From contig RQYR01000008.1 of NCBI GenBank assembly GCA_003859965.1, positions 1 to 64,000 of the forward strand: 64,000 bases of DNA. Reading direction: 5' to 3'. The stretch comes from Comamonadaceae bacterium OH2545_COT-014 (GTDB lineage: Bacteria > Pseudomonadota > Gammaproteobacteria > Burkholderiales > Burkholderiaceae_C). The translations under genes and the position numbers were made by a program. Positions 27,228 to 35,815 of this stretch are shown here, piece by piece; position 1 is the stretch's first letter; every line of letters starts with the position of its first letter. The notes beneath the pieces are model-generated. The model saw only the letters and a program-made list of their open reading frames with translations. It was not told the DNA's origin and did not search any database.

Positions 27228-27872
27228 ATGTTCACCGGCATCATTACCGCCGTTGGCCACATCACGCATGTGGAGCGCCTGGGCGAGAGCGCCGCGCATG
27301 GCGTGCGTCTGACCATTGCCACGCCCGCGGGCTATTTGCAAGACGTGGCGCTGGGTGACAGCATTGCCCTCAATGGCGCCTGCATGACCGTGACAACCCT
27401 GCCTGCCGGCGTGCCTCACTTCACGGTTGACGTGTCCGCCGAATCGCTGGCGCGCACTTGCGGTCTGGATCGCCCCGGCCCCGTCAATCTGGAAAAAGCC
27501 CTGCGCGCCAACGACCGCCTGGGCGGCCATATCGTTTCTGGTCACGTGGACGGGCTGGGCGAAGTGACGCGCTTCGAGCCAGTGGGCGAAAGCTGGGCGC
27601 TGCATATCCGGGCGCCGCAAGCGCTGGCGCGCTTTCTGGCCTACAAAGGCTCTGTCACGGTCAACGGCGTCAGCCTGACCGTCAACAGCGTGCATGACAC
27701 GGCCAGCGGGTGCGACATCAGCATCAACCTGATCCCCCATACCGTGCAGCACACTGCACTGGGCACGCTGCGCCCGGGCGATGCCGTGAACCTGGAAATC
27801 GACACCGTGGCCCGCTACGTGGAACGCATGATCCACGCCTCCGCCCCTGCGGCCCCTGTCGCGGCCGGCTGA
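27228..27872 (+). CDS. ribE: Riboflavin synthase alpha chain
   Basis: This 214-residue enzyme dismutates two molecules of dimethyl-ribityl-lumazine to riboflavin. It has the two tandem lumazine-binding repeats of the family: the first from MFTGIITAVGHITHVERLGE to about residue 95 with GDSIALNGACMTVTTLPAG, the second from NDRLGGHIVSGHVDGLGEVT with GSVTVNGVSLTVNSVHDTA and INLIPHTVQHTALGTLRPGD. GGAG lies 9 bases before the ATG. No FMN riboswitch is visible in the 50 bp after the tRNA-Arg terminator. It is followed 16 bp later by trmL. Confidence 0.96.
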   Translation: MFTGIITAVGHITHVERLGESAAHGVRLTIATPAGYLQDVALGDSIALNGACMTVTTLPAGVPHFTVDVSAESLARTCGLDRPGPVNLEKALRANDRLGGHIVSGHVDGLGEVTRFEPVGESWALHIRAPQALARFLAYKGSVTVNGVSLTVNSVHDTASGCDISINLIPHTVQHTALGTLRPGDAVNLEIDTVARYVERMIHASAPAAPVAAG

Positions 27873-27888
27873 CCGGGCAGCCCCGGCC

Positions 27889-28350
27889 ATGTTCCACATC
27901 GTTCTTGTCGAGCCGGAAATCCCGCCCAACACGGGCAACGTGATCCGCTTGGCCGCCAACACCGGCTGCACGCTGCACCTGGTGGAGCCGCTGGGCTTTT
28001 CCATGGACGACAAACTGCTGCGCCGCGCCGGACTGGACTACCACGAATGGGCTGATGTGCGCCGCCACGCCCACTGGCAGGCTTTTGTCAGCGCCCTGCA
28101 ACCCGACCCGGCCCGCTGCTTTGCCCTGACCACGCGCGGCGCCCGCACCGTGCATGAAACGGCATTCGCCCCCGGCGACTGCCTGGTCTTCGGCGCCGAA
28201 ACGCGCGGTCTGCCCGCCGCGCTGCGCGAACGCTTTCCCCCCGGCCAATGCCTGCGCCTGCCCATGCGGGCTGGCCAGCGCAGCCTGAACCTGTCCAACG
28301 CGGTTGCCGTGACGGTGTTCGAAGCCTGGCGGCAACACGGTTTTGCCTGA
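27889..28350 (+). CDS. trmL: tRNA (cytidine(34)-2'-O)-methyltransferase
   Basis: This 153-residue SPOUT methyltransferase 2'-O-methylates the wobble base of tRNA-Leu isoacceptors. It has MFHIVLVEPEIPPNTGNVIR, the TLHLVEPLGFSMDDKLLRRA segment, VFGAETRGLPAALRE and the knotted SAM-binding C-terminus LPMRAGQRSLNLSNAVAVTV. Length is standard. The stop codon is followed after 3 bp by an inverted-repeat element. Confidence 0.95.
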   Translation: MFHIVLVEPEIPPNTGNVIRLAANTGCTLHLVEPLGFSMDDKLLRRAGLDYHEWADVRRHAHWQAFVSALQPDPARCFALTTRGARTVHETAFAPGDCLVFGAETRGLPAALRERFPPGQCLRLPMRAGQRSLNLSNAVAVTVFEAWRQHGFA

Positions 28351-28353
28351 GCG

Positions 28354-28454
28354 CCTGTTCAAAATCCCTGCACGGCGGGCCATTGGCGGCATTGTTCGCC
28401 TTGCAGTCCATCCCTAACCGCTTCTTGCTCAATCGCGCCGAGATCTTGAACAGG
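28354..28454. repeat. Inverted-repeat element, short copy (MITE-like family, copy C)
   Basis: This 101-bp element opens CCTGTTCAAAATCCCTGC and closes GAGATCTTGAACAGG, so its ends form an imperfect inverted repeat. The same left end occurs at 46933, and diverged relatives of both ends occur at 62092-62268. It looks like an internally deleted version of the two longer copies. It starts 3 bp after the trmL stop codon. No ORF of its own is credible. Confidence 0.8.
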
Positions 28455-28630
28455 TTTAGAGGCTGCGTCCACCGGCCCGCACATACACACCGCCCGGCCA
28501 AGCCTGAAAATCCTTACCAGCGGCTTGCATCCTCAACCCGCCTGGCGGCTCGCTCTGGCCAGGCCACTGCGGGGGCGGCGAACGGCTTGCGAACACGGTC
28601 TGCGGGCCGCTGAGAAACAGGATCGGCCCC

Positions 28631-28636
28631 TATAAT
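28631..28636 (+). promoter_or_regulatory. Candidate promoter for the FmdB-DUF502-aspS operon
   Basis: A perfect TATAAT -10 hexamer lies in the 272-bp gap after the inverted-repeat element and 90 bp before the FmdB gene. No good -35 is visible at the expected distance. Confidence 0.5.
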
Positions 28637-28726
28637 TGAGGGTTTTTTTCGCGGGCAGCCTTGCATGGCTGCCATGCCCTTTGGCGGTGATGCCACGCGC
28701 CCGCCGTTTCTTCCATTCTTGCGCCC

Positions 28727-29080
28727 ATGCCCATTTACGCCTACAAGTGCGCCGCCTGTGGTTTCGCCAAGGACGTGCTGCAGAAAATGTCTGACGCGCC
28801 CCTGCGGCAATGCCCCCAGTGCGGGGCCGAGGCATTTCAGAAACAGGTCACGGCGGCAGGCTTTCAGCTCAAGGGCTCTGGCTGGTACGTGACGGACTTC
28901 CGTGACGGCGGCAGCCAGAAGGGCAAGCAGGACAAGGGCAGCAGCCAGGGCGAGAAGCCGTCAGCGCCCAGTAGCGGCACATCATCATCCGCGCCTGCGC
29001 CCAGCGCCGCGCCATCGCCCGCGTCCGCACCCGCCGCCAGCACGGCGGGCACGCCAGCGCCCTCTTCTTCTGGCGGCTGA
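28727..29080 (+). CDS. FmdB-family zinc-ribbon protein
   Basis: This 117-residue protein starts with the FmdB/CxxC_CxxC zinc ribbon: MPIYAYKCAACGFAKDVLQK and LRQCPQCGAEAFQKQVTAAG, with four zinc-binding cysteines in two CxxC pairs (about residues 8-11 and 29-32). The middle carries GFQLKGSGWYVTDFRD. The C-terminal half is a low-complexity Ser/Pro/Ala tail. The family was once linked to formamidase regulation, but its molecular role is unproven. It leads an apparent operon with the DUF502 protein and aspS, an order I know from other betaproteobacteria. Confidence 0.9.
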   Translation: MPIYAYKCAACGFAKDVLQKMSDAPLRQCPQCGAEAFQKQVTAAGFQLKGSGWYVTDFRDGGSQKGKQDKGSSQGEKPSAPSSGTSSSAPAPSAAPSPASAPAASTAGTPAPSSSGG

Positions 29081-29123
29081 GCGCGCGCCGTCACGCCTTC
29101 TGACCTCGGAACCCTGGCAGCAC

Positions 29124-29825
29124 ATGATGCAGCGACTCAGGCAGTACTTCATCACCGGCCTGCTGGTTTGGCTGCCTGCGGGCATCACGGCCTGGGTGCT
29201 GCTATGGCTGGTGGGCCTGCTGGATGGCATTTTCATCGCCGTGCTCTCGGCGCTGGAGGCCGTGGTACCGGGCCTGGCAGCGCTGGGCGCCTCGCTGCGG
29301 CGCGTTCCGGGGCTGGGGGTGATTCTGGTGGCCATCGTCATCTTTGGCACGGGCATTTTCGTGACCAATATGGTGGGCCAGTGGTGGCTGCGCCAGTGGG
29401 ACCGGCTGATGGCCCGCATTCCGGTGGTGCGCAGCATCTACAGCAGCGTCAAGCAGGTGTCGGACACCTTGTTTTCCGGCAGCGGCCAAGCCTTTTCCAA
29501 GGCGCTGCTGGTGCAATACCCGCGCCAGGGCGCATGGACCATCGCCTTTCTCACCGGCCGCCCCGGCGGCGAAGTGGCGCACCACCTGGCCGGAGACTTT
29601 GTCAGTGTTTACGTGCCTACCACGCCCAACCCCACCTCGGGCTTTTTCCTGATGGTGCCGCGCGCTGATGTGGTGGAACTGCGCATGAGCGTGGACGAAG
29701 CGCTGAAATACGTGATTTCCATGGGCGTGGTGGCGCCGCCAGCGCGCCCGCTGCCAGCCCCCGCCACGGCCCCGCACAGCGGCGCGGCAGCGCCCCTCCC
29801 TCCAACCGCCCCCCCTAGAGACTGA
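29124..29825 (+). CDS. DUF502-family membrane protein
   Basis: This 233-residue protein has two N-terminal membrane helices ([20 protein letters not shown], about 9-28, and [20 protein letters not shown], about 68-87) and then a conserved cytosolic part with [40 protein letters not shown] and the [20 protein letters not shown] segment. This matches the DUF502 family of inner-membrane proteins of unknown function. The C-terminus is Pro/Ala-rich. It lies between the FmdB gene (43 bp) and aspS (13 bp), so the three are likely one transcript. Confidence 0.88.
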   Translation: MMQRLRQYFITGLLVWLPAGITAWVLLWLVGLLDGIFIAVLSALEAVVPGLAALGASLRRVPGLGVILVAIVIFGTGIFVTNMVGQWWLRQWDRLMARIPVVRSIYSSVKQVSDTLFSGSGQAFSKALLVQYPRQGAWTIAFLTGRPGGEVAHHLAGDFVSVYVPTTPNPTSGFFLMVPRADVVELRMSVDEALKYVISMGVVAPPARPLPAPATAPHSGAAAPLPPTAPPRD

Positions 29826-29838
29826 AAGAGAATCCATC

Positions 29839-31635
29839 ATGGCGATGCGCACCCATTACTGCGGCCTGGTCACCGAGGCCCTGACCGGCCAAACCGTCAC
29901 CCTGTGCGGCTGGGTCAACCGCCGGCGCGACCACGGCGGCGTGATCTTCGTGGACCTGCGCGACCGCGAAGGCTACGTGCAAGTGGTGTGCGACCCCGAC
30001 CGCCCCGAGATGTTCAAGACCGCCGAGGACCTGCGCAACGAGTTCTGCGTGCAGATCACCGGCCTGGTGCGCGCCCGGCCCGAAGGCACCACCAACGACA
30101 GCCTGAAAAGCGGCAAGGTCGAAGTGCTGTGCCACGCGCTGAAAGTGCTCAACCCCTCCGTCACGCCGCCCTTCATGCTGGATGATGAGAGTTTGAGCGA
30201 AACCACGCGCCTGACGCACCGCGTGCTTGACCTGCGCCGCCCGCAGATGCAGCACAACCTGATGCTGCGCTACAAGGTGGCCATGGCCGTGCGCAAGTTC
30301 CTGGACGAGCACGGCTTCATCGACGTGGAAACGCCCATGCTCACCAAGAGCACGCCCGAGGGCGCGCGCGACTACCTGGTGCCCAGCCGCGTGCACGACG
30401 GCCACTTCTTCGCGCTGCCGCAGTCGCCGCAGCTGTTCAAGCAGCTGTTGATGGTGGCCGGTTTCGACCGCTACTACCAGATCACCAAGTGCTTCCGCGA
30501 CGAAGACCTGCGCGCCGACCGCCAACCCGAGTTCACGCAGATCGACATTGAAACGTCCTTCCTGGGCGAGCAGGAAATCCGCGACCTCTTCCAGCGCATG
30601 ATCACCCACGTCTTCCAGCAGACGCTGGACGTGGATCTGGGCGAATTTCCCGTCATGCCCTACGCCGAGGCCATGCACCGCTTCGGTTCCGACAAGCCCG
30701 ACTTGCGCGTCAAGCTCGAATTCACCGAGCTGACCGACGTGATGAAGGACGTGGACTTCAAGGTCTTCAGCGGCCCCGCCACCACGCCCGGCGGGCGCGT
30801 GGTGGCGCTGCGCGTGCCTAGCGGCGGCGAGATCAGCCGTGGCGAGATCGACCAGTACACCGAATTCGTCAAGATCTACGGCGCCAAGGGCCTGGCCTGG
30901 ATCAAGGTCAACGACGTGGCCGCGGGCCGCGAAGGCTTGCAATCGCCCATCGTCAAGAACATTCACGACGTAGCGCTGGCCGAAATTCTGAAACGCAGCG
31001 GCGCGCAAAACGGCGACATCCTCTTCTTCGGCGCCGACAAGGCCAAGGTGGTCAACGACGCCATCGGCGCCCTGCGCCTGAAGATCGGCCACGGCGACTT
31101 CGCCAAGCAAAAAGGCCTGTTCGACGACCGCTGGGCGCCGCTGTGGGTGGTGGACTTCCCCATGTTCGAGTACGACGAGGACGAGAACCGCTGGAACGCC
31201 ATGCACCACCCCTTCACCAGCCCCAAGGACGGCCACGAAGACCTCATGGACACCGACCCCGGCCAATGCGTGGCCAAGGCCTACGACATGGTGCTCAACG
31301 GCTGGGAGCTGGGCGGCGGCTCGGTGCGTATTCACCGCGCCGAGGTGCAGGCCAAGGTGTTCGCCGCGCTCAAGATCGGCCCCGAGGAGCAGCGCGAGAA
31401 GTTCGGCTTCCTGCTCGACGCGCTGCAATACGGCGCGCCCCCGCACGGCGGCCTGGCCTTTGGGCTGGACCGCCTGGTCACGCTGATGACCAAGGCCGAA
31501 TCCATTCGCGACGTGATCGCCTTCCCCAAGACCCAGCGCGCGCAGTGCCTGCTCACGCAAGCGCCCAGCCCGGTGGACGAAAAACAGTTGCGCGAGCTGC
31601 ACATCCGCCTGCGCAACCCGCAGCCAGCCCACTGA
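29839..31635 (+). CDS. aspS: Aspartyl-tRNA synthetase
   Basis: This 598-residue class IIb synthetase charges tRNA-Asp. It has the N-terminal OB-fold ([20 protein letters not shown]), motif 2 ([19 protein letters not shown]), the bacterial GAD insertion (about 290-420) and motif 3 ([19 protein letters not shown]). The His in RRRDHGG (residue 32) and the Gly in RPEGTTN correspond to the His/Gly pair described for non-discriminating AspRS of organisms that make Asn-tRNA by transamidation, so this enzyme may also charge tRNA-Asn; that reading comes from memory of the Pseudomonas sequence. A strong terminator follows 70 bp downstream. Confidence 0.96.
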   Translation: MAMRTHYCGLVTEALTGQTVTLCGWVNRRRDHGGVIFVDLRDREGYVQVVCDPDRPEMFKTAEDLRNEFCVQITGLVRARPEGTTNDSLKSGKVEVLCHALKVLNPSVTPPFMLDDESLSETTRLTHRVLDLRRPQMQHNLMLRYKVAMAVRKFLDEHGFIDVETPMLTKSTPEGARDYLVPSRVHDGHFFALPQSPQLFKQLLMVAGFDRYYQITKCFRDEDLRADRQPEFTQIDIETSFLGEQEIRDLFQRMITHVFQQTLDVDLGEFPVMPYAEAMHRFGSDKPDLRVKLEFTELTDVMKDVDFKVFSGPATTPGGRVVALRVPSGGEISRGEIDQYTEFVKIYGAKGLAWIKVNDVAAGREGLQSPIVKNIHDVALAEILKRSGAQNGDILFFGADKAKVVNDAIGALRLKIGHGDFAKQKGLFDDRWAPLWVVDFPMFEYDEDENRWNAMHHPFTSPKDGHEDLMDTDPGQCVAKAYDMVLNGWELGGGSVRIHRAEVQAKVFAALKIGPEEQREKFGFLLDALQYGAPPHGGLAFGLDRLVTLMTKAESIRDVIAFPKTQRAQCLLTQAPSPVDEKQLRELHIRLRNPQPAH

Positions 31636-31704
31636 GCGGCGCTGCCTGCACCGCACGCGGCCTTCTGCCGCCCCAAAGCGCCAGGCGCCCGACACATCCA
31701 ACAG

Positions 31705-31739
31705 CGGCAAACCCTTGTATCAAGGGTTTGCCGTTTTTT
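31705..31739 (+). terminator. Rho-independent terminator after aspS
   Basis: A 13-bp perfect stem (CGGCAAACCCTTG / CAAGGGTTTGCCG) with a 3-base loop (TAT) and six T follows aspS. Confidence 0.93.
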
Positions 31740-31760
31740 CATGCCCTGAACGCCAGCATG

Positions 31761-31788
31761 AAAAAAACCCGGCGCGCGGGCCGGGTTT
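31761..31788 (-). terminator. Rho-independent terminator after purH
   Basis: The stem AAACCCGGC/GCCGGGTTT (31765-31788) is followed on the minus strand by a run of seven T, 25 bp after the purH stop codon. Confidence 0.88.
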
Positions 31789-31812
31789 GAAGGTGAACAG
31801 CCTGCCGCGCCT

Positions 31813-33396
31813 TCAGTGCCTGAAGTGGCGCACGCCGCTGAAGACCATGGCCACGCCGCGCTCGTTGGCCGCGTCGATCACCTCCTGGTCGCGCATGCTG
31901 CCGCCGGGCTGGATGACGCACGTTGCGCCGTGGTCAATCACCACGTCCAGCCCGTCGCGGAAGGGGAAGAAGGCGTCGCTGGCCACGGCCGTGCCCGCCA
32001 GCGATAGGCCGGCGTGCTCGGCCTTGATGCTGGCGATGCGCGCCGAGTCCAGGCGGCTCATCTGGCCTGCGCCAACACCCATGGTCATGCCGCCCTTGCA
32101 GAACACGATGGCGTTGCTCTTGACGAACTTGGCCACCTTCCACGCGAACAGCAGGTCTTGCAGCTGCTCGGGCGTGGGCTGCTTCTGGGTGACGACTTTC
32201 AAATCGGCCAGCGCCAGCGCGTGGTCGTCGGCGCTCTGGATCAGCAGGCCGGAGCCCACGCGCTTGTATTCCAGCCGGTTGGCGCAGGTGGGCGCGCCCT
32301 CGGGCAGCGCGATTTGGAGCAGGCGCACATTGGTCTTGGGCTTGAAGATTTCCAGCGCCTCGGGCGTGAAGGCAGGCGCCATCAGCACCTCGACGAATTG
32401 CTTGACGATCTGCTCGGCCGCCGCGCCGTCCAGCGGGCGGTTGAGCGCGATGATGCCGCCGAAGGCGCTGGTTGGGTCGGTCTGGAAGGCCTTGGCGTAG
32501 GCCTCGGCCGCATCCTTGCCCACGGCCACGCCGCAGGGGTTGGCGTGCTTGACGATGACGCAGGCCGGCGCGTCGAACTGCTTGACGCATTCCCAGGCGG
32601 CGTCGGCGTCGGCAATGTTGTTGTAGCTCAACTCCTTGCCCTGCAACTGCTGGCCGGTGACGATGCTGCCGGGCACGGGCTGCGGGTCGCGGTACAGCGC
32701 GGCCTGCTGGTGGGCGTTTTCGCCGTAGCGCAGGTCTTGCACCTTGATGAAGGCGGGGTTGCTTTGCGCCGCGAACGCCGTGCGGGCGGGCGCGCCGCCG
32801 GTCTGGCTTTCGTCAAAAGTGATGGACGAGAGGTAGTCGCTGATGGCCGCGTCGTACTGCGCGATGCGGTTGAAGGCGACCACCGACAGGCCAAAGCGCG
32901 TCTTGTCGCTGAGCTGGCCGCCGCTGGCTTGCAGCTCGGCCAGCACGGGCGCGTACTGGCTGGCGTCGGTCAGCACGGCCACGTGCTGCCAGTTCTTGGC
33001 GGCGCTGCGCACCATGGCCGGGCCGCCAATGTCGATGTTCTCGATCGCGTCGGCCAGCGTGCAGCCGGGCTTGGCCACGGTGGCCTCGAAGGGGTAGAGG
33101 TTGATGACCACCAGGTCGATGGTGTCAATGCCATGCTCGGCCAGCGCGGCCATGTGCTCGGGCACGTCGCGTCGCGCCAGCAAGCCGCCGTGCACGGCCG
33201 GGTGCAGGGTCTTGACGCGGCCGTCCAGCATCTCGGGAAAGCGCGTGAGCTCGGCCACCTCGGTCACGGGCAGGCCGCTTTCGGCCAGCAGTTTGGCCGT
33301 GCCGCCGGTGGAGAGCAGGCGAAAGCCCAGCGCGTGCAGGGCGGCGGCGAATTCGGCCACGCCTGTTTTGTCGGAGACGGAGATGAGTGCGTTCAT
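31813..33396 (-). CDS. purH: Bifunctional AICAR transformylase/IMP cyclohydrolase
   Basis: This 527-residue enzyme performs the last two steps of IMP synthesis. The N-terminal methylglyoxal-synthase-like cyclohydrolase domain (about 1-150) has [40 protein letters not shown] and [19 protein letters not shown]. The C-terminal transformylase domain has [51 protein letters not shown] (the Lys-His catalytic pair) and [19 protein letters not shown]. It is followed by its own terminator and lies downstream of fis on the same strand, in the dusB-fis-purH order common in betaproteobacteria. Confidence 0.97.
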   Translation of the reverse strand: MNALISVSDKTGVAEFAAALHALGFRLLSTGGTAKLLAESGLPVTEVAELTRFPEMLDGRVKTLHPAVHGGLLARRDVPEHMAALAEHGIDTIDLVVINLYPFEATVAKPGCTLADAIENIDIGGPAMVRSAAKNWQHVAVLTDASQYAPVLAELQASGGQLSDKTRFGLSVVAFNRIAQYDAAISDYLSSITFDESQTGGAPARTAFAAQSNPAFIKVQDLRYGENAHQQAALYRDPQPVPGSIVTGQQLQGKELSYNNIADADAAWECVKQFDAPACVIVKHANPCGVAVGKDAAEAYAKAFQTDPTSAFGGIIALNRPLDGAAAEQIVKQFVEVLMAPAFTPEALEIFKPKTNVRLLQIALPEGAPTCANRLEYKRVGSGLLIQSADDHALALADLKVVTQKQPTPEQLQDLLFAWKVAKFVKSNAIVFCKGGMTMGVGAGQMSRLDSARIASIKAEHAGLSLAGTAVASDAFFPFRDGLDVVIDHGATCVIQPGGSMRDQEVIDAANERGVAMVFSGVRHFRH

Positions 33397-33435
33397 GGTG
33401 TGTCGCAGGTTTTGAGTAAAACAGGGCTTCAGGGC

Positions 33436-33475
33436 AATATAGATGGGCCTTGGAAGCTATGAAAAGCGAAGCAAA
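33436..33475. repeat. Possible dispersed repeat between purH and fis (copy 7)
   Basis: This AT-rich stretch with AGATGGGCC and GCTATG resembles the other members of the ~60 bp repeat family but is degenerate. Confidence 0.35.
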
Positions 33476-33512
33476 CTTACCCTCGGAAGTGGCACGCCCA
33501 GACGGCGGGCGT

Positions 33513-33746
33513 TCACAGCAGGCCGTGTTCCACCAGCTTTTTGCGCAAGGTGTTGCGGTTCAGGCCCAGCCATTCGGCGGCGCGGCTCTGGTTGTGGCCG
33601 GCGTGCTGCATGACCACGTCGAGCAGGGGCTTTTCAACGGCTTTGACCAGCATGTCGTACATGCCGTGCGGCTCGGTGCCGCGCAGGTCACGGAAGTAGT
33701 CTTCCAGGCTGTCGCGGACGCAGGCGTCGATGTGTTGCTTGCTCAT
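33513..33746 (-). CDS. fis: Fis family DNA-binding protein
   Basis: This 77-residue nucleoid-associated protein bends DNA and modulates rRNA transcription and recombination. The C-terminal helix-turn-helix is standard: HAGHNQSRAAEWLGLNRNTL followed by RKKLVEHGLL. The N-terminal segment (SLEDYFRDLRGTEPHGMYDM) forms the dimerisation helix; the family's beta-hairpin region is short, as in other betaproteobacterial Fis. The ATG at 33746 is preceded by GAGGA. It lies 76 bp downstream of dusB, matching the dusB-fis operon of enterobacteria. Confidence 0.94.
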   Translation of the reverse strand: MSKQHIDACVRDSLEDYFRDLRGTEPHGMYDMLVKAVEKPLLDVVMQHAGHNQSRAAEWLGLNRNTLRKKLVEHGLL

Positions 33747-33822
33747 GGTTCGTGGGTCCTCTTCCTCGTGTTCGTGTGATCGGTGCGTGCCTCTGGCGGC
33801 GTGTGCGCCAGCGGGCGCGTCC

Positions 33823-34851
33823 TCAGCAAGCCAGCGCCAGCCCGGCCCCGCTGGCGGCGGGCAGGCGGTCGTGCCGCTCGGCCAGGGCTTGCCAGAAGTC
33901 GGCCACGGCCTGCCATTGGGCGGGGGCTTGCTCAATGCGGTTCATGCGCTGGCGGAACTCGGCCCCGCCGGGCATGGCGGCCACCATCCATCCGATGTGC
34001 TTGCGCGCCGAACGCACGCCCGCCGCTTCGCCATACAGCGCATAGTGGTCTTGCAGGTGCGCCAGCAGCGCGTCGCGCACTTCCAGCGTGAGCGGGGGCG
34101 CCAGGCGGCGGCCCGTGGCCAGGTGGTGCGCCACATCTCGCAGCAGCCAGGGCGCGGCCTGCGCGGCGCGGCCGATCATCACCGCGTCGGCCCCGGTGGC
34201 GCGCAGCACGGCGCGGGCTTTTTCGGGGGAATCAATATCGCCGTTGGCCACCACGGGCACGCGCACGGCGGCCTTGACGGCGGCGATGGTGTCGTACTCG
34301 GCCTCGCCACGGTAGCCCTGTTCGCGCGTGCGGCCATGCACGGTGAGCATCTGCACGCCCGCGCTTTCAAAGGCGCGCGCCAGCGCCACGGCGTTTTTGT
34401 GCGCGGCGCTCCAGCCGGTACGCATCTTCAGCGTGACGGGCACGCCCTGCGGGGCGCAGGCGGCGACCACGGCCTCGGCTATGCGCACGGCCAGCGGCTC
34501 GTTTTGCATCAGCGCGCTGCCGGCCCACTTGTTGCACACCTTCTTGGCGGGGCAGCCCATGTTGATGTCGATGATCTGCGCGCCCCGGTCGATGTTGTAG
34601 CGCGCCGCCTCGGCCATTTCCTGCGGGTCAACGCCGGCAATCTGCACGGCAATGGGCGCCGGCTCGCCCGTGTGGTCGGCGCGGCGGCTGGTTTTGAGCG
34701 TGTGCCACAAGTCCTTGCGCGAAGTCACCATTTCGCTGACCGCGTAGCCCGCGCCAAAGCGCCGGCACAGCTGGCGAAAGGGCCGGTCCGTCACGCCCGC
34801 CATGGGGGCAACGAAAACCGTGTTGGGAAGAACGTGCGGGCCGATCTGCAT
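33823..34851 (-). CDS. dusB: tRNA-dihydrouridine synthase B
   Basis: This 342-residue flavoenzyme reduces specific uridines in tRNA D-loops. It has the TIM-barrel motifs VFVAPMAGVTDRPFRQLCRR, the catalytic-cysteine loop DINMGCPAKKVCNKWAGSAL, VTLKMRTGWSAAHKNAVALA, MLTVHGRTREQGYRGEAEYD, VVANGDIDSPEKARAVL and the FMN phosphate-binding AVMIGRAAQAAPWLLRDV. The ATG at 34851 begins the conserved MQIGPHVLPNTVFVAP; the longer upstream frame passes through a terminator and is not real. It heads the dusB-fis pair. Confidence 0.96.
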   Translation of the reverse strand: MQIGPHVLPNTVFVAPMAGVTDRPFRQLCRRFGAGYAVSEMVTSRKDLWHTLKTSRRADHTGEPAPIAVQIAGVDPQEMAEAARYNIDRGAQIIDINMGCPAKKVCNKWAGSALMQNEPLAVRIAEAVVAACAPQGVPVTLKMRTGWSAAHKNAVALARAFESAGVQMLTVHGRTREQGYRGEAEYDTIAAVKAAVRVPVVANGDIDSPEKARAVLRATGADAVMIGRAAQAAPWLLRDVAHHLATGRRLAPPLTLEVRDALLAHLQDHYALYGEAAGVRSARKHIGWMVAAMPGGAEFRQRMNRIEQAPAQWQAVADFWQALAERHDRLPAASGAGLALAC

Positions 34852-35011
34852 GGCTGCTCGGCAGGAACTGAAGGGGTGGAAAAAAGCGGAGGGCGGAAAG
34901 CGGCGGATTCTAACTGCCCAAAAAATCAGCAAACTGACGCCTTCCTGACTCCATGGGTCTTGCGCCGGCCAACCCGCCCAGGCCGGCCCCAACCGCATGC
35001 ATGAAGGCATG

Positions 35012-35050
35012 AAAAAAGCGTCCAGCCCCGTCAGGAATGCGCTGGACGCT
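35012..35050 (-). terminator. Rho-independent terminator after the OmpW-like gene
   Basis: The stem AGCGTCCAGC/GCTGGACGCT (35017-35026 with 35041-35050) is followed on the minus strand by a T-run, 30 bp after the gene's stop codon. Confidence 0.85.
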
Positions 35051-35079
35051 GGGCGTTTGAACGCCACAGGGGCATCACA

Positions 35080-35769
35080 TCAGAACTGGTAGCCCACGCC
35101 GATCATGAAGACCCAAGGGTCAAGCTTGTACTTGATCTGCTGGCCGCTGGACAGGTGCGAGGTGGTCTTGAGCCAGGTCCGCAGCACCGAGGCGTCCACG
35201 AACCAGCGCTCGTTGATGGCGTAGCTCATGCCCAGTTGCAGGGCCAGGCCGAACTTGCGGTCGGTCTTGGAGGTGGTTGCCCGGTCGGGCGTGCCTCCGG
35301 TCAGGCCGTTGAACGTGCCGTTCATGGTCTGGTCGAAGAAGTACGCATAGGTCAGGCCCGCGCCCACGTAGGGCCGCAGCGCGGCCGTGGGTTCGCGAAA
35401 GCGCCACTGCGCCAGCAAGGTGACGGGCAGCGCCTTGATGGTGCCGATCTTGCCCACGCCTTCAATGGCGCCAGCGCCCACGATGTCATGCTTGAAGGGC
35501 GTGCCCAACGGCAGGTCCAGCGACAAGTGGTCGGTCACCATGTAGGTCAGGCCGCCGCCGAGCTGGGTCTTGGACTTGACGTCGATCTGCGTGCCCTGCG
35601 CCGGGCCGAAGTTGGGCGCCGTGAGGTTGCCGCTGTCCACGCGGGGGGCGATCTGGGTCAGCCCGCCGCGCAGCATGATGCTGCCGGCCGTTTGCGCCCA
35701 CGCGGCGGGGGCTGCCGCCAGCGTGGCGGCAGCGGCCACGGCCAGCCCGAATGCGCTCGTCTTGTTCAT
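35080..35769 (-). CDS. OmpW-family outer membrane protein
   Basis: This 229-residue protein has a signal peptide (MNKTSAFGLAVAAAATLAAA, cleavage after AAWA) and an eight-stranded barrel of the OmpW type: GSIMLRGGLTQIAPRVDSGN, QLGGGLTYMVTDHLSLDLPL, TLLAQWRFREPTAALRPYVG, GLTYAYFFDQTMNGTFNGLT, YAINERWFVDASVLRTWLKT and the terminal aromatic strand DPWVFMIGVGYQF ending in Phe, as recognised by the BAM machinery. OmpW proteins form narrow hydrophobic channels. A good AAGGAG lies before the ATG. It follows the GDSL lipoprotein gene by 46 bp. Confidence 0.92.
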   Translation of the reverse strand: MNKTSAFGLAVAAAATLAAAPAAWAQTAGSIMLRGGLTQIAPRVDSGNLTAPNFGPAQGTQIDVKSKTQLGGGLTYMVTDHLSLDLPLGTPFKHDIVGAGAIEGVGKIGTIKALPVTLLAQWRFREPTAALRPYVGAGLTYAYFFDQTMNGTFNGLTGGTPDRATTSKTDRKFGLALQLGMSYAINERWFVDASVLRTWLKTTSHLSSGQQIKYKLDPWVFMIGVGYQF

Positions 35770-35815
35770 GAAAGCTCCTTTGTGTTTCTGCATGGGTTGC
35801 GAAAGACGGGCGCGT

